Positions 44,728-54,216 of a DNA stretch of 64,000 nucleotides are shown here, piece by piece; positions within the stretch are counted from its first letter, which is position 1; each line of letters opens with the position of its first letter. Location: NCBI GenBank assembly GCA_964461455.1, contig CAYWUJ010000005.1, forward strand, positions 32,425 to 96,424, given 5' to 3'. The notes beneath the pieces are model-generated. The model ran no database searches. It was not told the origin of the DNA and was given only the letters and a program-made list of their open reading frames with translations. The stretch is from UBA1413 sp964461455. Lineage in GTDB: Bacteria; Bacteroidota; Bacteroidia; Bacteroidales; Prolixibacteraceae. A program made the position numbers and the translations under genes.

Positions 44728-45711
44728 ATGAAGAGAAAATATTTTATTCCCGCGACACTCATGGCATTCATTCTTTTTGGCCTTTCATCTCCCGCACAGA
44801 ACCGCCATTGCCTGGTGATTCACGGGGGCGCGGGGGTGATGGACAGGGAAATGATGTCACCGGAACGACAGAAACAATACCTTTTTCATCTTGACCGGGC
44901 TTTGCACACCGGGGATTCTGTGTTACGCACCGGGGGAACGTCGGTGGATGCCGTGGTGGCCACCATAATGGTCCTCGAGGAGTGTCCCCTTTTCAATGCC
45001 GGAAAAGGAGCTGTTTTCTCCTGGGAAGGAAAAAATGAACTCGATGCATCCATCATGGACGGGGCTACCCTGAAGGCGGGAGCAGTAGCCGGAGTGACCA
45101 CCATCCGGAATCCCATCAGGGCGGCACAGGCGGTCATGAAAAATTCACCCCATGTTCTGCTCAGTGGTAAAGGAGCCGCTGAATTTGCCCGGGAACAGGG
45201 ACTCCCGTTGGTAAAAAACCGTCACTTTTACACCCGCGAAAGGGATGACCAGTTGAAGGCGCTGAAGAAAAAAACGCGGGAGAGGGAACAAACCGACAAC
45301 CATGGCACCGTGGGATGTGTGGCCCTCGACCACTATGGCAACCTCTGCGCCGGAACCTCTACGGGAGGAATGACCGGAAAACGGTATGGCCGCATCGGGG
45401 ACACCCCGTTGATCGGTGCCGGCAACTACGCCGATAATAAAAGCTGTGCGGTTTCATGTACCGGGCACGGCGAATTTTTCATACGTGCCGGCGTCGCCCG
45501 CGAAGTGGCCGCCAGAATGGAATATGGCGGCGCCAATCTTGAAGAGGCCGCCACCGCAGCTTTGCATAAACTCACCCAAATGGGAGGCACCGGCGGATTT
45601 ATTGCCCTTGACGCCCTCGGAAACATCACCATGCCCTTCAATACCTCCGGTATGTTCCGGGGATTTATCAGGTCTACAGGAGAAAAGGAAACCGCAATTT
45701 TCGCACACTGA
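44728..45711 (+). CDS. Exported isoaspartyl peptidase/L-asparaginase (Ntn hydrolase)
   Basis: A 327-residue type 2 asparaginase/isoaspartyl peptidase. The signal peptide (LMAFILFGLSSPAQ) indicates periplasmic action. The protein has the conserved opening LVIHGGAG, the GGTSVDAVVATIMVLEE helix, NAGKGAVFSWEGKNELDASIMDG and autoprocessing site T194 in NHGTVGCVALD; the beta subunit starts at that Thr and includes STGGMTGKRYGRIGDTPLIGAGNYAD. Such enzymes cleave beta-aspartyl dipeptides and, in some relatives, the Asn-GlcNAc bond of glycopeptides (glycosylasparaginase); the short sequence motifs fit isoaspartyl peptidase better. The stop TGA overlaps the next start by one base. Ninety-eight bases separate it from GH95. 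Confidence 0.92.
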   Translation: MKRKYFIPATLMAFILFGLSSPAQNRHCLVIHGGAGVMDREMMSPERQKQYLFHLDRALHTGDSVLRTGGTSVDAVVATIMVLEECPLFNAGKGAVFSWEGKNELDASIMDGATLKAGAVAGVTTIRNPIRAAQAVMKNSPHVLLSGKGAAEFAREQGLPLVKNRHFYTRERDDQLKALKKKTREREQTDNHGTVGCVALDHYGNLCAGTSTGGMTGKRYGRIGDTPLIGAGNYADNKSCAVSCTGHGEFFIRAGVAREVAARMEYGGANLEEAATAALHKLTQMGGTGGFIALDALGNITMPFNTSGMFRGFIRSTGEKETAIFAH

Positions 45712-46529
45712 TGGAAAGGAGAATTTTTCTGCAGACGCTGGTTTTCAGTTCGGGACTCCTTATCTTTAGCCAGATAAAAACGCGAGGAATGAATAATCAG
45801 GACCACCGCCTCAGGCTGCAGATGATTTTCAACAATACCGGAGAATCACCCACACTGAAGGGGGCATGGGGACTTGCCGTATGGATTGAAGGGGAAAACG
45901 GGGTCATTTTGTTCGACACCGGCGGTGACACATCGGTCCTGCAGGACAACATGGAACATGCCGGCCTCGATCCCGACAGGATTTCCACCATCGTGATCTC
46001 CCATGACCACTGGGACCATAGAAATGGCCTTGAATATGTCCTCAAAGCCTCATCGCGCTTTCCCGACATCCTGGTCCCGGCAGAAGTGACCGGTGATTAC
46101 GCCCGGAAATACCCTGCTCACGGCGTCAGAGGAATTGCCGGTCCTGAAGAAATCGCTCCCGGCATCTGGAGCACCGGAAGCATGAAAACGACCTATAAGG
46201 GCGCCGATCTCTTCGAACAGGCATTAATCTTCGTTCGCAGCAGCAAACTGTATGTTCTTACCGGCTGTTCACATCCGGGAATTGTAGAAATCGCACAAAG
46301 GGTAAACCAGACCTTCCCCGGAAAGAAAATTGCCCTGGTGGCCGGAGGATTTCACCTGGGGAGTGAAAACGGAGCGGAAATTCTGGAAATATCGGAACTC
46401 CTGCGGCAGGAAGGGGTGGAAAAACTGGCCCCCTCACATTGTACAGGAAACCAGGCCATCAATTTGTTCCGGAAGGAATGGGGAGAAAATTTCGTGGAGT
46501 TCAACCTGGGAGACGTCTTATACCTTTAA
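45711..46529 (+). CDS. Tat-exported MBL-fold metallohydrolase
   Basis: A 272-residue metallo-beta-lactamase-fold protein. The N terminus ERRIFLQTLVFSSGLLIFS has the RRxFLQ twin-arginine motif. The metal-binding signature is VISHDHWDH (HxHxDH), followed by LTGCSHPGIVE, GGFHLG and APSHCTGN, the pattern of the subgroup related to dihydropteroate-linked MBL proteins (COG1237-like). It overlaps the isoaspartyl peptidase stop by one base and is 10 bases from GH105, so the three form a compact operon. Substrate is unknown; export to the periplasm is unusual for the cytoplasmic relatives. Tat use implies cofactor loading or folding before transport. Confidence 0.88.
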   Translation: MERRIFLQTLVFSSGLLIFSQIKTRGMNNQDHRLRLQMIFNNTGESPTLKGAWGLAVWIEGENGVILFDTGGDTSVLQDNMEHAGLDPDRISTIVISHDHWDHRNGLEYVLKASSRFPDILVPAEVTGDYARKYPAHGVRGIAGPEEIAPGIWSTGSMKTTYKGADLFEQALIFVRSSKLYVLTGCSHPGIVEIAQRVNQTFPGKKIALVAGGFHLGSENGAEILEISELLRQEGVEKLAPSHCTGNQAINLFRKEWGENFVEFNLGDVLYL

Positions 46530-46539
46530 ATTTCCACAA

Positions 46540-47667
46540 ATGAGACAAAAAATCACCCTCATGGCGATGGTGCTGATGATCACTGTCATTTCCGCGGCGC
46601 AACCATTGCCGGCCAAGGAGACGGTCTTGCAGAAGATGATCCGGGCCAACGATTATTTCATGCAGAAATGGCCTGACCCCGGGGCTCCCATCGTGGGAGA
46701 CAGGGTCCGCCCCAGTAATATATGGACGAGGGCCTCCTATTATGAGGGGTTGATGGCACTCTATAAAATCAGCCCCGAAAAACGCTATATCGACTATGCC
46801 GTACAATGGGGTGAAGCACACAAGTGGGGACTGGCATGGAAAAACGACAACCGGAATGCCGACGACATGGGATGCGGCCAGACCTATATCGACCTTTACA
46901 GAATCGATCCGAAGCCCGAACGGATCAAGGTTCTCAAGGATGCCATAGATAAAATGTGTGCCTCCGAAAAAATCGACGACTGGTGGTGGATTGACGCCCT
47001 CCAGATGGCTATGCCCGTCTTTGCCCGCCTGGGCGCCCTCGAAGATGACGATAAGTACTGGGACCGCATGTACGCCATGTATATGCACACCCGCAACGTG
47101 GAAGGGGGAAAAGGGCTGTACAATCGCAAAGACCACCTCTGGTGGAGGGATAAGGATTTTGTACCCCCCTACCGGGAGCCCAACGGTGAGGATTGTTACT
47201 GGTCACGGGGCAACGGCTGGGTGATCGCCGCCATGGCCAGGGTACTGGAACAGAACCCCCCGTCAGGAAAACACAGAAAAGAATACAGCCGTATGCTGAA
47301 AAAGATGGCCTCAGCCCTTCTGAAAGTTCAGCGGGAAGACGGCTTCTGGAATGTCAGCCTTCACGACCCCGGAAATTACGGCGGCCCCGAAAGCTCAGGA
47401 ACGGCCTTTTTTGTCTACGGCATGGCCTGGGGAATCAACCATGGTTACCTCAAAAAAGAGAAATACCTTCCGGCCATCCTTAAGGGCTGGAATGCCCTGT
47501 GTAACCAGGCCCTCCATGAAAACGGCTTTATCGGATATATGCAGGGAACCGGCAAAGAACCCGCCTCCAGCCAGCCCGTCGGATATGACACCATGCCCAA
47601 CTTCGAGGATTACGGTCTGGGCGCATTCCTCCTGGCAGGCAGCGAAATCTACCAATTGGCCAGATAA
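46540..47667 (+). CDS. GH105 unsaturated rhamnogalacturonyl hydrolase
   Basis: A 375-residue GH105/GH88 (alpha/alpha)6 enzyme that removes the unsaturated uronic acid left at the non-reducing end of pectic oligosaccharides by lyases. The frame is open from 46330, but the ATG at 46540 (MRQKITLMAMVLMITVISAA) gives a signal peptide and avoids overlap with the MBL gene. Conserved segments are IWTRASYYEGLMALY, DDMGCGQTYIDLY, WWWIDALQMAMPVFARL (D152, the likely catalytic Asp), DCYWSRGNGWVIAAMAR and GTAFFVYGMAWGINHGYL. The enzyme is last in its operon and is followed by an intrinsic terminator. No pectate or rhamnogalacturonan lyase is in the window, so the lyase partner must be elsewhere. Confidence 0.94.
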   Translation: MRQKITLMAMVLMITVISAAQPLPAKETVLQKMIRANDYFMQKWPDPGAPIVGDRVRPSNIWTRASYYEGLMALYKISPEKRYIDYAVQWGEAHKWGLAWKNDNRNADDMGCGQTYIDLYRIDPKPERIKVLKDAIDKMCASEKIDDWWWIDALQMAMPVFARLGALEDDDKYWDRMYAMYMHTRNVEGGKGLYNRKDHLWWRDKDFVPPYREPNGEDCYWSRGNGWVIAAMARVLEQNPPSGKHRKEYSRMLKKMASALLKVQREDGFWNVSLHDPGNYGGPESSGTAFFVYGMAWGINHGYLKKEKYLPAILKGWNALCNQALHENGFIGYMQGTGKEPASSQPVGYDTMPNFEDYGLGAFLLAGSEIYQLAR

Positions 47668-47736
47668 TCCTTCGTCCAAAGGTCAGCCCTCAAATAACCC
47701 ACCCCGTCTTTTGAAGGTGCCGGCCCCTTTGACCTG

Positions 47737-47785
47737 AAATGATAGCCTTTCTCAAAATCATGGGAAATGCTATCATTTTTTCTTT
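47737..47785 (+). terminator. Intrinsic terminator after GH105
   Basis: AAATGATAGC (47737-47746) pairs perfectly with GCTATCATTT (47769-47778), loop of 22 bases, followed by a T run. It ends the plus-strand operon. Confidence 0.75.
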
Positions 47786-47878
47786 CAAACAGTTGCATAT
47801 TCCGAAAAATTAACGTAAATTGTATCTGAATATCTTATATTATATTAAGTACTCCCTGACCGTCGACCAGCTGTATAT

Positions 47879-47899
47879 AAAGCATCAGGACGATGCTTG
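47879..47899. other. Hairpin AAGCATC-N5-GATGCTT in convergent spacer
   Basis: A 7-bp perfect inverted repeat with a 5-base loop in the AT-rich spacer between the GH105 terminator and the minus-strand terminator. No T run. Function unknown. Confidence 0.4.
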
Positions 47900-47926
47900 G
47901 TTAAATGTTCAGCAATTTTCACTCAA

Positions 47927-47955
47927 AACGCCGCATTAGGGTGCGGCGTTTTTTT
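47927..47955 (-). terminator. Bidirectional intrinsic terminator
   Basis: AACGCCGC (47927-47934) pairs with GCGGCGTT (47943-47950); runs of T or A lie on both sides. It sits directly at the stop codon of the minus-strand alpha-2-macroglobulin gene and could also stop plus-strand read-through. Confidence 0.9.
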
Positions 47956-50900
47956 ACTCTTCCACGATGATTCTGCTTCCTCCCGAGTGGGCCGAGAACT
48001 CGGGGGCATACATACACTGGACCGTGGTGATGCCATTTGAGAACTCTCCCTTGCGGGTAGCGTGCATCCTGATCTCAAATACATGACTGCCTTTAGGCAG
48101 GTGACTGATAAAGAAGTTGGACGAGGCGTCGAGGGTCGATTCGTAGTACCCCAGTCCGCCCTGCCAGTGGTACCCCGACAAGACGTTGACCGGTTCCAGG
48201 GCTGAAGCCCGCATCTCTTTCAGGTGGATATATTCCATATCGCGGTCGCTTTTTACAATGATGCGCACCACCACCTTATCGCCCGTTTTCAGGGTGTTTT
48301 CGGCGCCCACGGGTTCCAGTACCGGTCCCTGCGGGGTGTTGACTTCCCTGAAGAATTCCCTGCTCACTTCGAGGGGCGACTGGGCTGGGGTGACCTTTCC
48401 GGCCTCTTCGAAATACTGGTAGTAGGCCCCACCCCAGGCGGCACCGGGATTGGGATTACGGACTTCCAGGCGTGCCATGGCCGGGGAGATCTCGTCAGCC
48501 TGACGGGTAACCTTGAAGTATCCTGTACCGGCTTCCGTGGGGGCACCCCCGGAAAGTGACGGGTTCATCTGATGCCCGCCGGCGGTAATGCTCACTGGTT
48601 CTCCCCCGGACAACAGGTTTCCGCCCCGCATCAGCAAAGCCCATACTGCCTCGGCGGTAGCCCTCGTGCTGCGCCAGTCCTGTGTCTGCTTCTGCTTCAG
48701 AAGCCACACCTTCAATTCTTCCACGGTACGGCTGTCGCCTGTGACTTCGTCGAAAGCCTCCACAAGGAGAGCCTGGCTCTCAATGGGCGCCTCATGCCAC
48801 CGCCAGCCCCGGGGCTCATTACGCCAGTACATCCCCATCTCGTCATTGTGGAGTGCGGTTTCCTTCAGCGAACGCAGGATCATGACAGGCAGCTTTTTAT
48901 CTCCCATACGGTGCAGGAACAAAGCCGTCATCCCCTTCATATAGTTGTTGGTGCCTGTCCAGAAACGGGCAGCCTGCGAGCGGTAATAAGCCACCATTTC
49001 CTCCATCGCTGCGGGGAAAGGATGTTCACCGGTAAAATAAGAACGGGCAAAGAAATAGTGGATGACCTCATGGTCGAAATGGTTGGTGGTGAGGTAATCC
49101 TTCTCCTCCTTTTTCATTTTTGAAAATTTCTCAGCCATCTCCCCGTCAAGGAATTTCACAGCTTTGGTGATGATCTCCTGTGTGGCCGGCTTCAGCTCCC
49201 GGCTGATCACACCGCGGCTGCTCATCCTTCCCAGTCCGGCCACTATATGCCGGGTGATATACTCACTCTCGCGCATTCCCGGGAACCAGGGCCATCCGCC
49301 ACCGGGAGCCTGCTGTTGCTGCAGTTTGGTGAGGGCTTCCTTTTGTTCCGCGGCCATGCGCGTGGCATCGAAGAGAAGGGCCAGGTTTTGCCGGCGTTCG
49401 CTGTCACTGGAGGCTTCCCTTACCCAGGGAGTCTCCTGCAGCTGCACCGAACGAAGCTCTTCATTCTTCGCCAGCGGGGAAGTAAGGGCGTCACCCTCCT
49501 GAAGTTTCCAGGCGTCAAAAACGCGCCTGATTTCAGGATCGCTGGCAGCGATGTGCTGCGCCAGGGAATGGGCATAAAAGCGGCTGAAGAGCTGCTCGGA
49601 GCATTCATGGGGATAACTGGTCAGGTAGGGCAGGGCCTGCACGGCATACCAGGCCGGATTGGAGGAGAACTCCACCGTCATCCTGTAATTGCGCCGTGAG
49701 CTTCCCGGTTTTCCTGATTCTGCCAGCTGGTCGAAACTGAAAGTGGCATTACTCTTCCCCCGTACCGGCATGGGAAGTGTTTCGGTGACCAGCAGCCGGT
49801 CGGGGAGGACCGCCAGGGGCGCCTCTTCGCCATCGGAAAAAGAACCTGACGTGGCGGTAATCCTGTAAACCACCGCCTGCAACCCCTCGGGAACGACCAT
49901 CGGCCATTCCACCGGAACAGTGCCGTTCTGTTCCACGCTGAAGGGGACTACCGTTGAACGGAGCCCCATCAGATGATCGACAGGGTCCATGGTCAGGGCG
50001 TCAAAAAAGTGAATCTCCGCGGTACCGCTCAGGGAACGGCCTGAGAGGTTCGAAATTTTCGCAGAAAAGGCCATTCTGTCGCCCTCCCTGAGGAAACGCG
50101 GAGGATGGGGAAAGATCATCAGCTCCCTGCGGGTGACCAGGGAGTACTCCAGAGTGCCGGTCTGCAGATCTTTGGTATGGGCCAGAGCCATCATCCTCCA
50201 GCGGGTCAGCGACTCCGGCATTTTGAACCTGAGGACGATTTCGCCCTGTTTGCCAGTCATCAGCCGGGGGAAGAAAAAGGCCGTTTCACTGAAGTCGGAG
50301 CGGGGTTTGGCCGGCGGCATCGCCGGGGGTTCTCCGCTGCCGGCGCCGGAAGCCGCATCGCTGACGGGCAGGGCATCGTCCACACTGAAAAAAACGGCAG
50401 ACTCTTCACTTTCCGCGCTTTCAGCCACCGCCGACAAGGTCTGCACCCCACGGATCCTGATATTACCGCCTGACAACACCCCGCGTTTCAACAGCCGTTC
50501 ATTCATGCCCCCCATGGCATTATTCCACCATCGGAGCTGCTCGTACTGCCTGTGCACTGGGGCTTCATCAGGACGGGGAAAATAGTTCCTTTGCGACCAT
50601 ACGGGATTAAAACCGCTCCCTTTCCAGGTAACGGGATTACTGAAACTTCCATACAGGGAGAAGGGCCAGGCATGGCTGGTAAAAGCATCAAGGGAGGCGT
50701 CATACATTCCGGCCAGGAGTTCCGCCACTGCCGGATTCCCCTTGCTGTCGCGGATGGTGATTTGCCACTCCTCTTCCGAGCCGGGTTCCAGGGCGCTGCG
50801 GAAACTCCCCGCCACGAGGTCCAGTTTTTTATGGGTATAGGGCACCACGATGCGTTTACTATTCTTAAAGAGGCGGTTATGGCTGACCATCACCGTGGAA

Positions 50901-53900
50901 ATGACGATATCGCCCCTGTCGGCTTCGGTGACCGGAATAGCGACGATGATTTGCCGCCCGTTGGGGCGGAGTGTTCTTCTCATGATCTCGCCCCCTTTGG
51001 ATTCCGCTACCAAAAGGAGGGTAGCCCGGGCAAGGGGTGAAGACACCAGAAAGTCCACAGTCTCTCCGGGTTCCGCCGTTGTTCTGAGGGGCATGGCCAC
51101 CAGGGGGTCATTCATGGCTGATTTTCCCTCCTCAGGACGGAAAAGGTTGAATACCTGCGAGTGGACCACCTCTTTCCCCGAAAGATCCCTGGCCGTGATC
51201 TCCAGCAGATAGTTTCCGGGGTTCAGTCCGGCAGGAACAGAAAAGAGCGAATCACGGGGAGTCTCAAAAGAGGCCCTGAAGACCACCTTACCCTGTGGCC
51301 AGGTGGTGGCGTCATCATCGTTATCGTAATTCTCGCCGGGGAAGGAACGGGTAAACTCCTCCCTGGTCATGGTAAACCGGTCGGGCCTGGCCCACCTGCG
51401 TTCAAAGAGTACCCCGCCGGGGTTTTTCAGGCTCCTGATGATAATGGTCCCCCGGGCTTCGAGGGTTTCTCCGCCGGGATTGGTCACCATCAGGGAAGCC
51501 TCCCTTCCGGAAATGGCGTTCACCAGCTCCCCGAGGCTGGTGCTGACCACAAAGGGCGCAAAGGCGGCCACCACGGAGGTCTCCCCGCTGTGGGTCTCCC
51601 CGGTGATATCGGTCACATCGGCATAGAGGGTATAAGTGAAGAGTGCCGACGAGGAAGGAGAAAGCTCAGGATCGGGTAAAGCGGTGAAAACAATGGTAAA
51701 CTCCCCGGAAGGGGAGGTGTGGGTGACTCCGGAGGCTATTTCCGCAGACTGCGTTTGAGGAAAACCGGGATCCAACCACCGGGGGAAAGGGAACCGGGCA
51801 TGGCGCACCACCCTGAACTTCACCTGGGCGCCGTCGACGCCATTGCCGGCATAATTCAACACCTGCCCTTGCATGGTCACCGTTTCCCCGAGCTGGCAGG
51901 TTCCGCTGGCAGGTAAAAAAGTGACCTCGAACCGGGGCCGCTTGTACTCCTCCACCCTGATGGAGGTACTTCCATGGTCGCACGAGATGGTCATCTGCCC
52001 TGTCAATACCCCTTTGGGGGCGACGAAAGAGCCCTCAAAGGAGCCAAAATCATTGCTGGTCATTTCCCGGGAAGTCACCAGCTGGCCGTTGGCGTCGGTG
52101 AATTTCACCGTCACCGGGAATTCACTTCTGATCTCCCTCAGGTCACCCTTCATCCTGATAACGATTCCCTTGTAAAAGATGGTTTGTCCGGGCCTGTAAA
52201 TGGAGCGGTCGGTGAAGAACCATACCCGGGTCTCCTCTTCCGGCGAGGAGATGGTGTGGTACCCCCTGTAGAAAGAGAGCGACAGAGTGGTCTCCCCCCG
52301 GGCCGTCAGTTCATAATAGCAGGAGCTCACCCTTGTGTCGGCAGGAAAGGAGACTTGTGCAGCCCCCTCCTTATCGGTAACCGTTCGCTGTCCCGGCTGG
52401 GCAACCTGTTTACGGGCCTTCTGGTCGTATTTCATGAACCAGGGCTGAATGGTCACTCCCGGAACAGGCTCCCCGGTAAGGCGGTCGAGGACCAGCAACT
52501 CACCGGAACGGTCAGGGGTGCCGTTTTGCTGCCGGGTCACCAGGGTCAGGCTGGTACTCCAGAGCGGGTACCACCTGATTTCCGACTCTTCTGCGAAATT
52601 CTCCGAAGTCGACGCCAGAAGCATGTAAAATCCCGGGCGAAGAGCGGGGATCCTGATTTCGGTGCGGTGGGTCTGGAAATCACCGTCACCGGGCAGCCCC
52701 TGGCTCCATTGTGTCAGGGGGGTCTTTGCCAGCATGGATTTGAGTTTATCGTTCCCGGACATCTGGAGGTGCTGGCCATTCTTGCCGGGCTCCAGGGTGA
52801 CGATCCTGAAAAAGAGGGTCTCCACGTTGCGGTATTCGACGGAAGCCAGGGAAGGCTGCCCGGGAATCACCTCACTGAGGCCGTTGATCTGCAGAAGGGG
52901 TGATTTGATTTGGCTGACCACGGCCAGACAGTTGCGGGCTCCCGTGGTTCCGGGGAAACGGGCGGCTGCCTTTTCCGCCAGCTCTAAAGCCTCCCTGACT
53001 TCCCACTTGTGAAGGTCAGAAATCAGCGGCTTGTATTGATATCCCTGCTGCTGGATCTGTCGCGCCAGGGGATAGACGATTTCTGCAAATTCCGGAATGT
53101 TTTCATGTTGACCGGCCAGGTGGCGCAGGGCCCCGATATAAAGCTGCCCCTTTTCCTGGAGGGTACTTTTCAGGTGGACGAACTCCAGCCGCTGAAGGTC
53201 GGCATCGATATAGGCTGCCACAGGGCCTTTTTCCCGGAAAAGGAGGAGTTCCCGGAAAATCTCCAGGGCGATATAATCAAAGGATAAGGCTTCTTGCGCA
53301 GGAATCGACTGACGGGCGAACTGCCCGGCCGGGGCAAAATAGAATTCCTGATCCACCCTGAAATCCCCGGCACCCTGACGGGGCGAGGGATTATTGGCCG
53401 AGAAGAATCCGATAGCCCTGAAAACCAAAAGGTCATACAGGGTGGGCCGCAACCTGCGGGTTTCCTCATCCCCTTCCAGGATTTCCCCGAACTCCTCTAC
53501 GCCGGTATTCTGCAGCACGCCTGCTTCAGAAAGAGAGAGCAGGTAATGGCGTGCGGCCGTTTCCATGAACATCGGGCCGTCCCACGATGCCATATCCTCA
53601 GGAAGATCTCCCAACACCGGGGTTCGCTGGTCAATCAGCCACCGGTTTTGGTGATAATAACCGGTATAGAGCTGGGCCAGCACTGAAGAGAGAATCTGCC
53701 GCACAGGGCTCCCTGCTGCTTCCATTTCCGATCTGACAAATCTTATAGATTTTAAGGGACCTTCCTCCTGAAAGGAGGATTCCAGATTAACCTTCATCAG
53801 GAGGGCTTTCACGGCCTGACCATCAGAATGCTCCCTTTTGCTCTCTTCATAAATAGCAGTCACCTTGTCGAGGGCCGACTGCAGGAGTCCCTGGCTGATA

Positions 53901-53998
53901 AGGGTATCCACCTCATTCCAGCGGGTCGTTTCATCTTTCTGTGCCATCATGTCAAGTGCCAAAAAGCTGAATAGCAAACACAAAACCAGTTTTTGCAT
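47954..53998 (-). CDS. Bacterial alpha-2-macroglobulin with intact thioester
   Basis: A protein of 2014 residues from the ATG at 53998 (MQKLVLCLLFSFLALDMMAQ, a signal peptide); the frame extends to 54049. It is a bacterial alpha-2-macroglobulin, a protease trap. An N-terminal helical region of ~350 residues precedes macroglobulin-like domains; MG2 is clear at WFFTDRSIYRPGQTIFYKGI. A low-complexity Glu/Ala/Ser/Pro stretch (around AESAESEESAVFFSVDD and PPAMPPAKP) resembles a bait region, followed by the A2M domain (SETAFFFPRLMTGKQGEIVL, then FKMPESLTRWRMMALAHT). The thioester CSEQ is intact at residues 1466-1469 (YPHECSEQLFSRF), then the alpha6 thioester domain and a receptor-like domain. No lipobox is seen, unlike E. 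coli ECAM, and no pbpC gene adjoins. A terminator follows the stop. Confidence 0.92.
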   Translation of the reverse strand: MQKLVLCLLFSFLALDMMAQKDETTRWNEVDTLISQGLLQSALDKVTAIYEESKREHSDGQAVKALLMKVNLESSFQEEGPLKSIRFVRSEMEAAGSPVRQILSSVLAQLYTGYYHQNRWLIDQRTPVLGDLPEDMASWDGPMFMETAARHYLLSLSEAGVLQNTGVEEFGEILEGDEETRRLRPTLYDLLVFRAIGFFSANNPSPRQGAGDFRVDQEFYFAPAGQFARQSIPAQEALSFDYIALEIFRELLLFREKGPVAAYIDADLQRLEFVHLKSTLQEKGQLYIGALRHLAGQHENIPEFAEIVYPLARQIQQQGYQYKPLISDLHKWEVREALELAEKAAARFPGTTGARNCLAVVSQIKSPLLQINGLSEVIPGQPSLASVEYRNVETLFFRIVTLEPGKNGQHLQMSGNDKLKSMLAKTPLTQWSQGLPGDGDFQTHRTEIRIPALRPGFYMLLASTSENFAEESEIRWYPLWSTSLTLVTRQQNGTPDRSGELLVLDRLTGEPVPGVTIQPWFMKYDQKARKQVAQPGQRTVTDKEGAAQVSFPADTRVSSCYYELTARGETTLSLSFYRGYHTISSPEEETRVWFFTDRSIYRPGQTIFYKGIVIRMKGDLREIRSEFPVTVKFTDANGQLVTSREMTSNDFGSFEGSFVAPKGVLTGQMTISCDHGSTSIRVEEYKRPRFEVTFLPASGTCQLGETVTMQGQVLNYAGNGVDGAQVKFRVVRHARFPFPRWLDPGFPQTQSAEIASGVTHTSPSGEFTIVFTALPDPELSPSSSALFTYTLYADVTDITGETHSGETSVVAAFAPFVVSTSLGELVNAISGREASLMVTNPGGETLEARGTIIIRSLKNPGGVLFERRWARPDRFTMTREEFTRSFPGENYDNDDDATTWPQGKVVFRASFETPRDSLFSVPAGLNPGNYLLEITARDLSGKEVVHSQVFNLFRPEEGKSAMNDPLVAMPLRTTAEPGETVDFLVSSPLARATLLLVAESKGGEIMRRTLRPNGRQIIVAIPVTEADRGDIVISTVMVSHNRLFKNSKRIVVPYTHKKLDLVAGSFRSALEPGSEEEWQITIRDSKGNPAVAELLAGMYDASLDAFTSHAWPFSLYGSFSNPVTWKGSGFNPVWSQRNYFPRPDEAPVHRQYEQLRWWNNAMGGMNERLLKRGVLSGGNIRIRGVQTLSAVAESAESEESAVFFSVDDALPVSDAASGAGSGEPPAMPPAKPRSDFSETAFFFPRLMTGKQGEIVLRFKMPESLTRWRMMALAHTKDLQTGTLEYSLVTRRELMIFPHPPRFLREGDRMAFSAKISNLSGRSLSGTAEIHFFDALTMDPVDHLMGLRSTVVPFSVEQNGTVPVEWPMVVPEGLQAVVYRITATSGSFSDGEEAPLAVLPDRLLVTETLPMPVRGKSNATFSFDQLAESGKPGSSRRNYRMTVEFSSNPAWYAVQALPYLTSYPHECSEQLFSRFYAHSLAQHIAASDPEIRRVFDAWKLQEGDALTSPLAKNEELRSVQLQETPWVREASSDSERRQNLALLFDATRMAAEQKEALTKLQQQQAPGGGWPWFPGMRESEYITRHIVAGLGRMSSRGVISRELKPATQEIITKAVKFLDGEMAEKFSKMKKEEKDYLTTNHFDHEVIHYFFARSYFTGEHPFPAAMEEMVAYYRSQAARFWTGTNNYMKGMTALFLHRMGDKKLPVMILRSLKETALHNDEMGMYWRNEPRGWRWHEAPIESQALLVEAFDEVTGDSRTVEELKVWLLKQKQTQDWRSTRATAEAVWALLMRGGNLLSGGEPVSITAGGHQMNPSLSGGAPTEAGTGYFKVTRQADEISPAMARLEVRNPNPGAAWGGAYYQYFEEAGKVTPAQSPLEVSREFFREVNTPQGPVLEPVGAENTLKTGDKVVVRIIVKSDRDMEYIHLKEMRASALEPVNVLSGYHWQGGLGYYESTLDASSNFFISHLPKGSHVFEIRMHATRKGEFSNGITTVQCMYAPEFSAHSGGSRIIVEE

Positions 53999-54144
53999 AT
54001 GAATCAATGTTAAGTCCCATTTTCTAATATACGCAGAATATCGGGTCATGGGTGCGGGAGATAAGGGAATTCATTTACGGCACCCATGAACCCGAGGTTT
54101 TCAGGTCAAAAACAGTGCCTGAAATTTCCGGGACAGGGAGAAAC

Positions 54145-54182
54145 GGCAGCAGCGCGGTCCGGAAAGTCCGAACCGCGCTGCC
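54145..54182 (-). terminator. GC-rich hairpin after DUF6263-like gene
   Basis: AGCGCGGT (54151-54158) pairs with ACCGCGCT (54172-54179), extended by CGG/CCG inside and GGC/GCC outside. No strong T run on the minus strand, so it may only partly terminate between the DUF6263-like and alpha-2-macroglobulin genes. Confidence 0.5.
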
Positions 54183-54216
54183 AAGAATGTAAAACGAAGG
54201 CAAATCCTTCGTTCTC

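Noticed and set aside
46330..46539. N-terminal extension of the GH105 gene
   Set aside because: Overlaps the MBL gene in another frame; the ATG at 46540 gives a signal peptide.
51974..52903. Plus-strand open frame opposite the alpha-2-macroglobulin gene
   Set aside because: Shadow frame; composition biased and no domain.
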